Shown here: in pieces, positions 29,304-37,507 of the stretch | Position numbering within the stretch: position 1 is the stretch's first letter | Layout of the letters: each line of letters opens with the position of its first letter | Source: an uncultured Comamonadaceae bacterium | GTDB taxonomy: Bacteria; Pseudomonadota; Gammaproteobacteria; Burkholderiales; Burkholderiaceae | Reading direction: 5' to 3' | Length of the DNA stretch: 40,003 nt | Assembly (NCBI GenBank): GCA_946482595.1 | Contig: CAMLSD010000042.1 | Coordinates: 1-40,003 of the forward strand | The notes under the pieces: generated by a model | Seen by the model: only the letters and a program-made list of their open reading frames with translations | What the model was told of the DNA's origin: nothing | Database searches by the model: none | Made by a program: the position numbers and the translations under genes

Positions 29304-31885
29304 GTCGCGTCCTCCACCACCAATCGCGGATAGATCGACACCAGGGTGAACGGCAGGGCCTGATCGCAGGCAATGCGGATGCGCGCCTCGGTGCCGTAGC
29401 CGTCCGGGTAGACCATGGCGTAATCGCCGGTCAGGGTCGGCGGCGCCTCGTCCATGTCGTCCCCGTCGCTGCGGTACAGGAACTCGTCCGTGCGCCCCTC
29501 CGGGCCGGCGGCGCCGCCCAGGCTTTGATGCAAGCGGAAGGTGCAGTGGTGCACACGCTTGATCTTGCCCTGCGCGGTGCCGTTGGCGCTGCCGGCCTCG
29601 ATCCGCATGGTGATCAGCTCGGCGTCGGCGGGCAGACCCACCTGCGCCTTCACGGCATGGTTCTGCAGGGTGATCGCCCCGCCGTTGACGGTTGCGCGCG
29701 GGTGCGCGGCGCCACCGACGGTGACCGTGACTTCTTCGCCCTCCAGGTGGTCCAGACCGGACAGGACATCGCGCGCCCAGGCCACGTCGCTGGACAGGGT
29801 TCCTTGCAGCCCCGCCGGGATGGCGGTGATGAAGGTGCAGTTGGCCGGGTCGGTGGCGCTGTCGATCTGGACGAACGCCTCGTCCGAACCGATGCGGATG
29901 CGCAGGCGGTCACCCACGTCGCCCGCCACCGGGACGAAATTCAAGTCCACCGTGCCGGTTTCGCCGGCCGCCCAGGTCACGCCGCCCAGGATGCGGGCGG
30001 TGGCGCTGGGCAGGTCGCCGTCGAAGGTCAGGGCCGAATCGGAAAACACCGCGTCCTCCAGGGCGTCGGTGTCCTCGTCCCAGTCACGGACCAGGTATTC
30101 GATATAGCGGTGCGTCGACCCGTCGATCGTGCGCCGCACCTGCAACCACAGCTGGTCATGGGTGCCGTCTGGCGACGGGATCACGCACACCGACTCCACC
30201 AGGCCGTTGCCGCCGATCTGGTGCGGGTGCCAGGCCAACACGTCCTGCTCGACCAGATAGGTCAGCCCGCGCAGCGAGCCGTCCTTGCAGCACACCCACA
30301 TCACCGACGACGGCTCCAGCGCAAAGGCCATTTGCGTGACCTGGCCCTTCGTGACATGCGACGACAGCACCATCAGGTCGAAGCACTCGTACCCCCCAGA
30401 CACGCCCGGGTTGGGGCGCATGTCGCGCACACGCTTGCCCGACGGCTGCACGAACAGGGTGGAGTTGCCGATCAGCACCGGCCGCACCTGGCGCCCGCCG
30501 TACTTGGTCGTGCGGGTGGCCTTGATGTTGCCGGGGCCGAATACCTCGGTGATGGTCACCTCACTGATCGCGAACTCGGCGCCGCGGGTGCCGACCAGCA
30601 GCGCGTCGGAGGCGACCATCCACACGCCGGCATTGGTTTCGCCGCTGCCGATCTGGATGTAGAACGCGGAATCCGGCAGGGTTTCGGCGCCGTCGCGCGA
30701 GGCGAAGTCCTCAAACGAGCCGGCTACCGACCCCCACACCTCTTGCCCGCGCAGGAAGCACAGCCGCTCGCGGAAGATGGTGACCAGCGACGGGAACCGC
30801 TGCGCGGGCGTCCAGCTGGCCTTGCTCCAGCGGGTGGAGGCGTTCAGCACACCGACCGCCTGCGAGGGAATTTCGTCGATCACCGTGGCGGTGGCGGTGG
30901 TCCCGGCCACGGCGGTGATGCGAGCGATGCCATAGCCCGAATGCACGTACTCCCACTGCACCGCGCCGTCGCCGTCGTACTTGGCGCCCTCGCGGTGGGT
31001 GGGCTTGACGGTGCCGGTGGTGCCCGCATTGAGGGCACGGTAGACGTTGGAATCGCTGCGGCGCTCGTCGCCGATCACCACCGCCTTCGCCGGCTCCCAC
31101 ACCGCGTAACCGTCGATTTTCTTCTGCTCCAGCAGGAACAGGGTTTCCAGCAGGTCGGCCACGAAAATGGCGGTCGACGCGGTCAGGGTCACGCTACCGG
31201 TGGCCGCCGACGCGTAGACCGTGGTCGTCTCGTCCGGGTCGGTGCCGACGAAGGGGCCGTTGACGATGTCGGCCGGCTCCATAATCCAATTGGTGACCCC
31301 AAGGCGCTCCAGCTTGTACGGCGGGAACCCGGGGTGGGCGAAGAAGATGACGTCCCCGGTCTGCTCGAAATCCACCCGGAACGTGCCGTCGGCTGCGGTC
31401 AGGTTGCTGGTCAGGTACGGGCTGGGGATTTCGTAGATATCGCCGGTCAGCGGGTGCCAGTAGGTCGCATTGGGCGGCTGCTGGTTGATGTGCGCAACCT
31501 TGCAGTAGTAGTTCACGCCCAGGCGCGAGACGAGATCGCCCGCCACGTAGTTGGTGGCGTTGTTCCATGCCGCGGGCGCACCGGACAGCAGCAGCTGCCC
31601 GCCGTTGGTGTAAAAGCGGATATAGCCGTTGCCCATCTCCAACACGTAGCTGTCATCTTCGGAATAGATGAAGGGCAACGTCCACGATTGCACCGCCTCG
31701 TCCTTGGTCGCGCTGACGAAGCGCGAGCCGCCGCGGCGCACCGCCGGGCCTTCCGGCACCGGCTTGAAATTGCGCATCCGGTAGCAGCCGTTGCCGTACT
31801 TGGCCATGTCCACCCGGCCGGCCCAGTACGGTGACAGCTCGCCTGCGTTGAAGCTGGTTTGCGCCGGCGCGACGTGGTTGCCCAT
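29300..31885 (-). CDS. Tail tubular protein B-like (nozzle)
   Basis: 861 residues from the ATG at 31885, which shares a base with the upstream stop (TGATG); an ATG eight codons upstream exists but lies within the upstream gene. The N-terminal phrase QTSFNAGELSPYWAGRVD, then NFKPVPEGPAVRRGGSRFV, is the hallmark of a large family of podovirus tail proteins corresponding to the T7 gp12 nozzle. The rest is a long beta-rich protein. It would form the distal tail tube to which the tailspike attaches. Confidence 0.85.
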   Translation of the reverse strand: MGNHVAPAQTSFNAGELSPYWAGRVDMAKYGNGCYRMRNFKPVPEGPAVRRGGSRFVSATKDEAVQSWTLPFIYSEDDSYVLEMGNGYIRFYTNGGQLLLSGAPAAWNNATNYVAGDLVSRLGVNYYCKVAHINQQPPNATYWHPLTGDIYEIPSPYLTSNLTAADGTFRVDFEQTGDVIFFAHPGFPPYKLERLGVTNWIMEPADIVNGPFVGTDPDETTTVYASAATGSVTLTASTAIFVADLLETLFLLEQKKIDGYAVWEPAKAVVIGDERRSDSNVYRALNAGTTGTVKPTHREGAKYDGDGAVQWEYVHSGYGIARITAVAGTTATATVIDEIPSQAVGVLNASTRWSKASWTPAQRFPSLVTIFRERLCFLRGQEVWGSVAGSFEDFASRDGAETLPDSAFYIQIGSGETNAGVWMVASDALLVGTRGAEFAISEVTITEVFGPGNIKATRTTKYGGRQVRPVLIGNSTLFVQPSGKRVRDMRPNPGVSGGYECFDLMVLSSHVTKGQVTQMAFALEPSSVMWVCCKDGSLRGLTYLVEQDVLAWHPHQIGGNGLVESVCVIPSPDGTHDQLWLQVRRTIDGSTHRYIEYLVRDWDEDTDALEDAVFSDSALTFDGDLPSATARILGGVTWAAGETGTVDLNFVPVAGDVGDRLRIRIGSDEAFVQIDSATDPANCTFITAIPAGLQGTLSSDVAWARDVLSGLDHLEGEEVTVTVGGAAHPRATVNGGAITLQNHAVKAQVGLPADAELITMRIEAGSANGTAQGKIKRVHHCTFRLHQSLGGAAGPEGRTDEFLYRSDGDDMDEAPPTLTGDYAMVYPDGYGTEARIRIACDQALPFTLVSIYPRLVVEDAT

Positions 31886-32502
31886 CAGCGCACCCGGGCC
31901 ATGACCCACGTGTCGTCGGCGATGTAGTCCGCCGGCAGCTCAATCGCGTTGGCGCGCTTGGCCTCGGCGATGGCCTGCTGGTATTCCTGCCAGGCCAGCT
32001 TGCGCTTGTCGCCGGACTGGGTGATCTTTTCGGCGATCTCGGCGGCCAGGCGGCAGGCGAAGGCATCGGTGAACGCGCTGTCCCATTGCGTCGTGTCTTC
32101 GATACTGGCGATGTAGCGCAGCGGCAGGGCCGCGTAGCTGCCGGCGCCCGGCGTGCCGTAAAGGATGCTGCGACCCTCGATCACGTACGGCTGCCCCTGG
32201 CCGCTGAGGTAGTCCGACAGGTTCGGGCCGATGTCGTACCCGAACAGGGAGAGCACGCGCAGGCAGTCCACCGGCAGCGGGTAGGCGGCGCCGTACTGGT
32301 ACAGCGGGGCAGTGACGTGCGCGGCCAGGTTGGCGCGCTTGATCGAGAACGACCAGCGGCGGCGGCGCAGCTCGGCGTCACGAATCAGGTTCCAGCACCG
32401 GTTCAACGCGCGCGCCGCCTCGACGTTGTCGCTGATCGAGGTGATCGAGGCCGTGCCGAGCTTGTCCAGCGCGCGGTTGCAGATTTCCGTCTGCGAAGCC
32501 AT
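31885..32502 (-). CDS. Tail tubular protein A-like (adaptor)
   Basis: 205 residues. EICNRALDKLGTASITSISD, ARALNRCWNLIRDAELRR and FAYRLAAEIAEKI-like FACRLAAEIAEKI are typical of the T7 gp11 adaptor family that joins portal to nozzle. The ATG overlaps the upstream stop (TAATG) and the stop overlaps the nozzle gene. Confidence 0.88.
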   Translation of the reverse strand: MASQTEICNRALDKLGTASITSISDNVEAARALNRCWNLIRDAELRRRRWSFSIKRANLAAHVTAPLYQYGAAYPLPVDCLRVLSLFGYDIGPNLSDYLSGQGQPYVIEGRSILYGTPGAGSYAALPLRYIASIEDTTQWDSAFTDAFACRLAAEIAEKITQSGDKRKLAWQEYQQAIAEAKRANAIELPADYIADDTWVMARVR

Positions 32503-32948
32503 TACCAGAACCTCCGCTTCATTGAGCAGTTGTCAATCGAGCCGTCAAAGGCGGCTTGCCCGCTGAAGCTCACATCGGTGTTGCCGGCCGCGCCGACCAG
32601 GTCCTCGCTGTGGGTCGCAACCGTCCCGCGCTCTGTGCCCTCGACGGGCGTGCCGCCGATGAAGCGGGGGCGGATGGTCGAGGCGGTGACCGCGGTGATG
32701 TCGAACACGACGCGGTAGCGGATGCCGGTCAGGATGGTCAGGGCCTGGCGCACCGCCCCTGCGACGGGCGGGACATGGGTGGCGACGCCGGAGCCGATCG
32801 TCCAGCCGTTGCCCTTCGTCCAGACCGTGTCGGAGGCGAAGGTGCCGTTGGAAATCATCTCCGGCCCGAGCTGGGCCGGGGCCGCGATCGTCCCTGCGCC
32901 CGCGCCAGCCGCCCGGACCACCGACCGCGCGACAGACACGGCCGTCAC
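32502..32948 (-). CDS. Beta-sandwich virion protein with carbohydrate-binding-like domain
   Basis: 148 residues. ELGPEM-type lead GPEMISNGTFASDTVWTKG, then GWTIGSGVATHV and a C-terminal FDGSIDNCSMKR, is the pattern of family-9-like carbohydrate-binding jelly rolls often found on phage structural proteins (NGTFxxxxxW ... IDNVSV). It could decorate the head or tail and hold the virion near polysaccharide. Virion location is inferred from position. Confidence 0.7.
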   Translation of the reverse strand: MTAVSVARSVVRAAGAGAGTIAAPAQLGPEMISNGTFASDTVWTKGNGWTIGSGVATHVPPVAGAVRQALTILTGIRYRVVFDITAVTASTIRPRFIGGTPVEGTERGTVATHSEDLVGAAGNTDVSFSGQAAFDGSIDNCSMKRRFW

Positions 32949-32952
32949 GGGC

Positions 32953-33264
32953 CTACTCCGGCACGCGCGCGGCGGTGGCGTAGAACGCCGACGGTGCGCC
33001 GCCGGTCAGCACGCAGCGAATCCGGCCCGGCGGCAGCCGGAAGCCGATCATGCCGGCCGCGGTCAGGGCGACCGTGGTCTGCACGCCGGCCGGGTCCATG
33101 GCCTTGACCGGCAGCCAAGTGCTGGCGTCCGGGCCCAGCGCCTCCAGGGTGACGGAGGTGCCGCCGAAGGTGCCGGCGGCCATGAGAACGCCTTCGCCAC
33201 CGGGCCAGTAACCGTCCCCGGTGGCGCTGCCGTTCGTGATGAGAGCGACGTGGGCGCTGTTCAC
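32953..33264 (-). CDS. Small beta-rich structural protein (GTG start)
   Basis: 103 residues from the GTG at 33264, which overlaps the preceding stop (GTGA). The sequence alternates Gly/Thr/Val strands (GGTSVTLEALGPDASTWLPV; MIGFRLPPGRIRCVL), a small beta sandwich. It probably belongs to the virion. Family not named. Confidence 0.7.
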   Translation of the reverse strand: MNSAHVALITNGSATGDGYWPGGEGVLMAAGTFGGTSVTLEALGPDASTWLPVKAMDPAGVQTTVALTAAGMIGFRLPPGRIRCVLTGGAPSAFYATAARVPE

Positions 33265-33455
33265 GCGGGCGCCCACGTGTCTTGCAGGATGGCCATGCGG
33301 ATCGCGTCCAGCGCCAGCAGGGTCTTTTCCTTGCTGTTGCCGGTGGCGTCGTAGGTCACGCGGAACGCGGCGTACACGGACGTGTCCGACGAACCCTCCG
33401 CGACGTGCTGGGCCAGGCAGGCACCCAGCGGGGCGTTGTAGTAGCGATCGGCCAT
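33261..33455 (-). CDS. Small hypothetical protein after cement
   Basis: 64 residues with AAGGGG seven bases before the ATG at 33455. It follows the terminator-like hairpin at 33486-33503, so it may begin a new transcript segment. No family recognised. Confidence 0.65.
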   Translation of the reverse strand: MADRYYNAPLGACLAQHVAEGSSDTSVYAAFRVTYDATGNSKEKTLLALDAIRMAILQDTWAPA

Positions 33456-33483
33456 GGCCGTTCCCCTTGCGAGAGATGGTGAA

Positions 33484-33503
33484 ACGGGCGGCCGGAGCCG
33501 CCC
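33484..33503 (-). terminator. Terminator-like hairpin after the cement gene
   Basis: On the minus strand GGGCGGC (33503-33497), tetraloop TCCG, GCCGCCC (33492-33486) is followed by GTTTC. The stem is strong but the T run is short, so termination may be partial, as at the T7 terminator behind the capsid gene. It lies just after the cement stop codon. Confidence 0.55.
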
Positions 33504-33509
33504 TCGGGA

Positions 33510-34016
33510 TTACTGCACGTAGCGGACCTTCAGCCCGATCGAGGTGGGGCCGCCGTTGAACGTGGTCGTGATGGTGTAGGCGATATCGTACTCGCGGCCG
33601 GGGTCGCTGGTCAGGCCCAGCACTTCCCACAGCGGCTTTTCGGACTCGGCGATGGTGTACTCGCCCGACTCGTGGGTCACCTCGGCGTTGCTGTACGGGC
33701 CGCCGGCCAGGTCGAAGGCCGAGGCGAACAGGTCGGCGTCGACCACTGCACCGCCGTTGGCCGCGGTCTGGTAGACGCCGATGTCGATCGCGCCGGCCGT
33801 GGTGGCGTCGGCGGCCGAGATCAGCAGCTGCGAGATGCGGGCATTGGACGGGACGCGGCAGAAGCGGCCGATGGACGCCTGGGTGTCGTCGGCGGCCGGG
33901 GTGATCACGCCGATCTTCTCCTGCAGGCGCGAGCCGTTGAGGACCGGGTTCAGCGTGGTGGGCGGGGTGGCCGTGGCGTTGGTCACGGCGGTGGAGGTGC
34001 GGTTGACGACGGCCAT
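33510..34016 (-). CDS. Capsid cement/decoration protein (putative)
   Basis: 168-residue beta-rich protein (NRTSTAVTNATATPPTTLNP start; SNARISQLLISAADATTAGA; TTFNGGPTSIGLKVRYV end). In BPP-1/epsilon15-like phages the gene after the capsid gene encodes the cement protein that staples the shell; length and Thr/Ala/Gly-rich beta character fit. Here a homing endonuclease gene separates the two. Good GAGGAA ribosome site. The assignment is from position and composition. Confidence 0.72.
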   Translation of the reverse strand: MAVVNRTSTAVTNATATPPTTLNPVLNGSRLQEKIGVITPAADDTQASIGRFCRVPSNARISQLLISAADATTAGAIDIGVYQTAANGGAVVDADLFASAFDLAGGPYSNAEVTHESGEYTIAESEKPLWEVLGLTSDPGREYDIAYTITTTFNGGPTSIGLKVRYVQ

Positions 34017-34034
34017 GGTGGCGTTCCTCGGTGA

Positions 34035-34490
34035 TCAGGCTTGGGTGATGTGCTTGGAATCGGCGCAGGTGCGGCATTCCCGATACACCTTGCCGTTTCG
34101 ATGCGCCTTCGGCTTCGTGTTTTCGGGGGTAAACTCGTGGCCGTGCTTGCAGTGGGTCTTGACTGCGTTGTGGGCTCCTCGCCCGTCGCGCTTCCAAAAC
34201 TCCAGGCATTCGCGGATACGTTCTTGCCGGCGCGGCGACATCAGCGTGTAGATGGTCATCATCACGCCAGCGGCACGAGGGCCGCCAATGTCAAGGCGCC
34301 AATACCAGGCACCAGATGCGTTGGGCCGGTGGTAAGCCTTACCGCCAATCAAGGACTGAACCTTTCGGATATGCCACTCGTCCTTTTGGGAGACGCTCAT
34401 GGCGATTGAGCGCCCCTTCTTTCCAAAGTAACCCTCGCCGTCGAGAAAGCCGGCGAGCCAGTGGACATCCTTGGCGGTAATGCCGCTCAT
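34035..34490 (-). CDS. LAGLIDADG homing endonuclease with C-terminal zinc finger
   Basis: 151 residues from the ATG at 34490, which shares a base with the capsid stop (TAATG); an ATG at 34505 would extend it five codons into the capsid gene. WLAGFLDGEGYF (residues 11-22) is a LAGLIDADG motif with acidic Asp17 and Glu19, in a one-motif (dimer-type) protein. The C-terminus has CKHGHEFTPENT then ECRTC, a Cys/His finger usually seen in HNH endonucleases. Free-standing and intron-free, it sits between two essential head genes as a selfish insertion. Confidence 0.85.
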   Translation of the reverse strand: MSGITAKDVHWLAGFLDGEGYFGKKGRSIAMSVSQKDEWHIRKVQSLIGGKAYHRPNASGAWYWRLDIGGPRAAGVMMTIYTLMSPRRQERIRECLEFWKRDGRGAHNAVKTHCKHGHEFTPENTKPKAHRNGKVYRECRTCADSKHITQA

Positions 34491-35404
34491 TACGGCCGCG
34501 ACCAAATTTTAACAACCTTCTTTTCCTCCAGGCGCGTGGCGCCGAAGGTGGCATTGCCGTACAGCTGCCACGGAATGCCGCGAAGGTCGGTGCGCTCGTC
34601 GATCCGCATCTGCGTGTCCACCCAGATGCCCAGGTACACGCCGGACTTGGCCCAGGCGGGGATCGGGGTCGAGGTGCCGGCCGCGTCGTCGGTGCCGTTG
34701 AAGGTCAACAGGCGCTCGGTGTGGAGGAAGTTGAAGCCCAAGAACCGGTCAATCTTGCCGTCGCGAAGCACCGGGGTGCCGTCGCGAAGCATGTTGTAGT
34801 CCTTGTTGGTGATCTGCGTCTCGGCGAGCAGGCCGTCGTGTGCCTTGGAATCGACCGCGATGTAGAACTCCTCGGCCTCTTCGTCCAGCTCGTGCGACAG
34901 CATCAGCTGCAGCGCGTTGCGCAGCTTGGCCACATTCAGGCGCGAGGCCGCGCCGCCCACACCCACGCCGACCACATTGCCGGCCAGGAAGCTGGTGGAG
35001 GTGGTGCCGCTCTTGCCGGTCTGGTTGGCGTTGAACATGCCGTCCAGGATGGTCAAGTCCTTGCGGCGGTTCATGCCGGCGACCGCGGCGCGGGCCAGCT
35101 CCTGGCGCTCGTCGGTGATCTGCCGGATCAGGTCGTTCTTGTCCTTGAGCTGGTTGATGTCCCAGTTGCGGGGCAGCACCCAGCGGCGATCGGCCGGGGC
35201 ATCGGTGCGCGGCATCGGTGCGAAACGCTCGGTGTTCTCGGACGCTTCGACCTGGCCGACCTGATCGCAGGGGCTGGCCTGCTCGCCGACGTGACCCGAC
35301 TTGACGGTGACGGCGCGCTCGAGCTTCGACATCTTGGCTTGGGCCAGCAGCTGCACATCGGTGGCGAACTGCTGGGCGTAGTAGGTGGGAGAATTGACGG
35401 ACAT
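34490..35404 (-). CDS. Major capsid protein
   Basis: 304-residue HK97-fold coat protein. The sequence (PTYYAQQFATDVQLLAQAK start; LPRNWDINQLKDKNDLIRQI; AVDSKAHDGLLAETQITNKD; WVDTQMRIDERTDLRGIP) matches the coat proteins of the epsilon15/BPP-1 podovirus group, of about 330 aa. It follows the scaffold gene and has a GAGG ribosome site 8 bases before the ATG. It is preceded by a 255-base structured leader. Confidence 0.9.
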   Translation of the reverse strand: MSVNSPTYYAQQFATDVQLLAQAKMSKLERAVTVKSGHVGEQASPCDQVGQVEASENTERFAPMPRTDAPADRRWVLPRNWDINQLKDKNDLIRQITDERQELARAAVAGMNRRKDLTILDGMFNANQTGKSGTTSTSFLAGNVVGVGVGGAASRLNVAKLRNALQLMLSHELDEEAEEFYIAVDSKAHDGLLAETQITNKDYNMLRDGTPVLRDGKIDRFLGFNFLHTERLLTFNGTDDAAGTSTPIPAWAKSGVYLGIWVDTQMRIDERTDLRGIPWQLYGNATFGATRLEEKKVVKIWSRP

Positions 35405-35659
35405 GGCGGAAACCTCAAAAGGGAAAGGAAATGGACGCTTTCGCTTGAGGTTCCCCGGTCACCCGGACCTCGGCCCGCGCACCCCCTGCGCGGATCGGGA
35501 CACCGTTTGGTGCGGTCAGCGGGGCCCGAGGGCTTGTCCGCCGCTTCCCTCGGGCCGCAACGCCGTCGGGGTCTTTCACGTGCGCGTCACGCTACAACAA
35601 AAGACCCCTCGCCACAAGGGGAGGGGTCCGATGCAGCGCGCGCCACAAGCCGTGCCGGT
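35405..35659. other. Structured non-coding leader before the capsid gene
   Basis: The only long gap in the late operon. It holds a series of stems: 35446-35470 (GAGGT plus CCGG pairing with CCGG plus ACCTC, three-base bulge), 35475-35493 (CCGCGCA, loop of five C, TGCGCGG), 35523-35556 (a perfect 10-bp stem, GGCCCGAGGG with its complement, 14-base loop) and the terminator at 35603-35628. No sigma70 promoter is evident on the minus strand. Confidence 0.7.
35596..35628 (-). terminator. Intrinsic terminator after the scaffold gene
   Basis: On the minus strand GACCCCTC (35628-35621), a 10-base loop, GAGGGGTC (35610-35603), then TTTTGTTG (35602-35595). A good Rho-independent terminator about 30 bases after the scaffold stop and upstream of the capsid gene, so capsid mRNA must arise by readthrough, antitermination or a new promoter. 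Confidence 0.75.
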
Positions 35660-36523
35660 TCAGCGATTGGCGGCGGCCAGGGCCAGCACTTCGCGGGCGC
35701 GGGCGTACTCCTGCTTTTCCTTGATCCCGCCGGCCTCCCAGCGCTTCACCCACTCGGCGTCGTTGGCCCACTGCTTCAGCTGCACCTGCGCCGCTTCCGG
35801 GGTCAGGTTGCCCAGGCTGCCGCCCTGCGCCTGATCGTTGACGTGGAAGGCGGCCTCGCCCTGCTGCCCGCCCAGGTTGGCCATCAGCTTCATGAACTTG
35901 GCCGAGCCCAGCGCGTCGCGCACCAGCTCCATTTCCTGGGCGTTGACCCAACCCTTCGTGACGATCTCGTTCGACGCGCGGTCGGCCAGCTGGGTGAGCC
36001 GATCGAAATTGGCGCCCCACTCGGCTTTCAACTTGGCGCCGTCCTGCTCATGCTCCAGCTGCAAGGCTTGTTCGGCCTGCTGCATCTTCTCCAGGGTGAA
36101 GGCATTGGCCGACTTGGCGATGTTGCGGGCCAGATCGGGCGGCACGCCCAGCTTGTGGAACTCGGCCGACATGGCCTTGGCGAAGTCGCCGTCGAAGCCT
36201 TCCGGCACCTCCAGCGCGTAGGCGTCTGGGGTTTCCGGCGGCGCCCAGCCGAACCGCTGGTTGAACGCCTTCCAGCCCTCAACGTCATCCTTGTCGGGAA
36301 CTTTCGCCAGCCGCTCCGGCGGCAGACCCTGGAACCTCTCCAGCTCGCGGTAGGACTTGATCGCGTCCTCCGGGCCCTTCCAGTTCTTCAGCTCGGCGAA
36401 GCCCTTGATGTCGGGATCGGTGATCGCTGCCGTCCAGGGCGTGTTGTTCGCACCCTCGCCGGTTCCCGTGCCGGCGCCGTCTGCGCCGGGTTGCCCGTTG
36501 CCGGACCCGTTGGTGTCGCTCAT
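35660..36523 (-). CDS. Scaffolding protein
   Basis: 287-residue acidic, helical protein directly before the capsid gene. A Gly/Ser/Asn-rich start is followed by DPDIKGFAELKNWKGPEDAI, EGFDGDFAKAMSAEFHKLG and LEKMQQAEQALQLEHEQDGA. The KGxxdp-type N-terminal motif and Glu/Gln-rich coiled middle are usual in podovirus scaffolds. The C-terminus (WVKRWEAGGIKEKQEYARAR) is basic, as needed to touch the coat protein. Confidence 0.85.
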   Translation of the reverse strand: MSDTNGSGNGQPGADGAGTGTGEGANNTPWTAAITDPDIKGFAELKNWKGPEDAIKSYRELERFQGLPPERLAKVPDKDDVEGWKAFNQRFGWAPPETPDAYALEVPEGFDGDFAKAMSAEFHKLGVPPDLARNIAKSANAFTLEKMQQAEQALQLEHEQDGAKLKAEWGANFDRLTQLADRASNEIVTKGWVNAQEMELVRDALGSAKFMKLMANLGGQQGEAAFHVNDQAQGGSLGNLTPEAAQVQLKQWANDAEWVKRWEAGGIKEKQEYARAREVLALAAANR

Positions 36524-36565
36524 GGTGTGCTGCCTCGTGGTGGTGCGCCGGATTGGCGCGGGTGG

Positions 36566-36742
36566 TTACTCTTGGCTCATCACTTCGATGCGCGCGCGCA
36601 GCAGATTGGCGTACGTCTCCATCGCCAACAGTTGCTGTTCGATACGGTCCTCGTCCAGTGCGGTGAAGGCGCTGGAGGTGAGGTGATTGCGCAGTTCAAC
36701 GATCTTGGCCGACAGCTCGGCCAGCTCCTGCTCGCGGTTCAT
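36566..36742 (-). CDS. Small helical head-region protein
   Basis: 58 residues, coiled-coil-like (REQELAELSAKIVELRNHL; DRIEQQLLAMETYANLL). The ATG at 36742 overlaps the preceding stop (ATGA). Short but clearly part of the operon. Unknown assembly role. Confidence 0.7.
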   Translation of the reverse strand: MNREQELAELSAKIVELRNHLTSSAFTALDEDRIEQQLLAMETYANLLRARIEVMSQE

Positions 36743-36936
36743 TGGAGTTTTCCTTGTCGGTCGGCCAGGAAGCGGGTTCCGGCTTCGGTGGGGTGGTAAC
36801 GCTCGCCGTCGCGGGCGATGTAGCCCTTGGCCTCCAGCGCGTCGAACACGTTGGCGTGCGCCTTTTGCACGAACTGGTCGCGGGTCATGCCGCGGTGCGC
36901 GGCGATGAAGGCGACCCCCTGTTGCAAGCGATTCAT
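36739..36936 (-). CDS. Small winged-helix-like protein
   Basis: 65 residues. FVQKAHANVFDALEAKGYIA then RYHPTEAGTRFLADRQG fits a minimal winged helix ending in the TxAGxxFL element. ATGA overlaps on both sides. A DNA-binding protein among head genes is noteworthy; its role is unknown. Confidence 0.68.
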   Translation of the reverse strand: MNRLQQGVAFIAAHRGMTRDQFVQKAHANVFDALEAKGYIARDGERYHPTEAGTRFLADRQGKLQ

Positions 36937-37214
36937 CGTTTCAGCTCCTCGATCTGGCCGCCGCCATGGGCGACGCGGTGCGCGGCCACGGTGAACAGGC
37001 CAACCAGGCGCATCCCGTCCGTTTTCTTAACCGACTGCGACAGCTGCACCACGTTGCCGTCCGCCGCCTCGATCACCAGCGACAGGGAGCGGATGTCTTG
37101 GTACTTGCCCGGAGTGCGCAGTTCTTCCACCCATTTGGCCAACCAGTCCCACAGGTCGGCTTCGTTGTCCGGGGTGATGCCATCCACGCGGTCCATGAGG
37201 CGGACAACACTCAC
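36933..37214 (-). CDS. Hypothetical head-region protein
   Basis: 93 residues, mixed alpha/beta (VRLMDRVDGITPDNEADLWD; SLSLVIEAADGNVVQLSQS). ATGA overlaps with both neighbours. No family recognised. Confidence 0.7.
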   Translation of the reverse strand: MSVVRLMDRVDGITPDNEADLWDWLAKWVEELRTPGKYQDIRSLSLVIEAADGNVVQLSQSVKKTDGMRLVGLFTVAAHRVAHGGGQIEELKR

Positions 37215-37507
37215 TGGTCATCCTCCATCGCTTCCAGCACCGCTCGGTCGGGCAATTCCAACCGGGCCTGGATGAATCGGTACATGTCGCGCCGACCCTC
37301 GGCGCGGGCCATGGCCAGCGGGTCGATTGCGCCGCCCCGGTCCTTGTGGTCGCGCTCCAGGTAGATCGACGACTTGCGGGCCAGGTCGCGCATCACCGCG
37401 GCCCCGGCGGCCGTGAGCTGCCCCTCGGCGTCGAGGAAACACTCGCGGTAGTTCAGCCGCTTGTTGAGGAAGCGGCGCGCGCGGTCGGAGAGGGCGTCGA
37501 ATCTCAC
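37211..37507 (-). CDS. Bbp19-like phage protein
   Basis: 98 residues from the GTG at 37507, which overlaps the portal stop (GTGA). NYRECFLDAEGQLTAAGAAVMRDL followed by YLERDHKDRGGAIDPLAMARAEGRRD and a final helix fits the family named after Bordetella phage BPP-1 Bbp19, found just after the portal gene in this phage group. Function unknown; it supports the BPP-1/epsilon15-type assignment. Confidence 0.75.
   Translation of the reverse strand: MRFDALSDRARRFLNKRLNYRECFLDAEGQLTAAGAAVMRDLARKSSIYLERDHKDRGGAIDPLAMARAEGRRDMYRFIQARLELPDRAVLEAMEDDQ

Noticed and set aside
28910..31834. A 974-codon plus-strand open frame opposite the nozzle gene
   Set aside because: Same shadow effect: low-complexity His/Arg/Gly composition, and the opposite strand encodes a recognised tail tube protein.
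36739..36936. Considered as a repressor gene because of its winged-helix look
   Set aside because: It lies in the head assembly operon, coupled on both sides, with no operator or promoter nearby. Kept as unknown.
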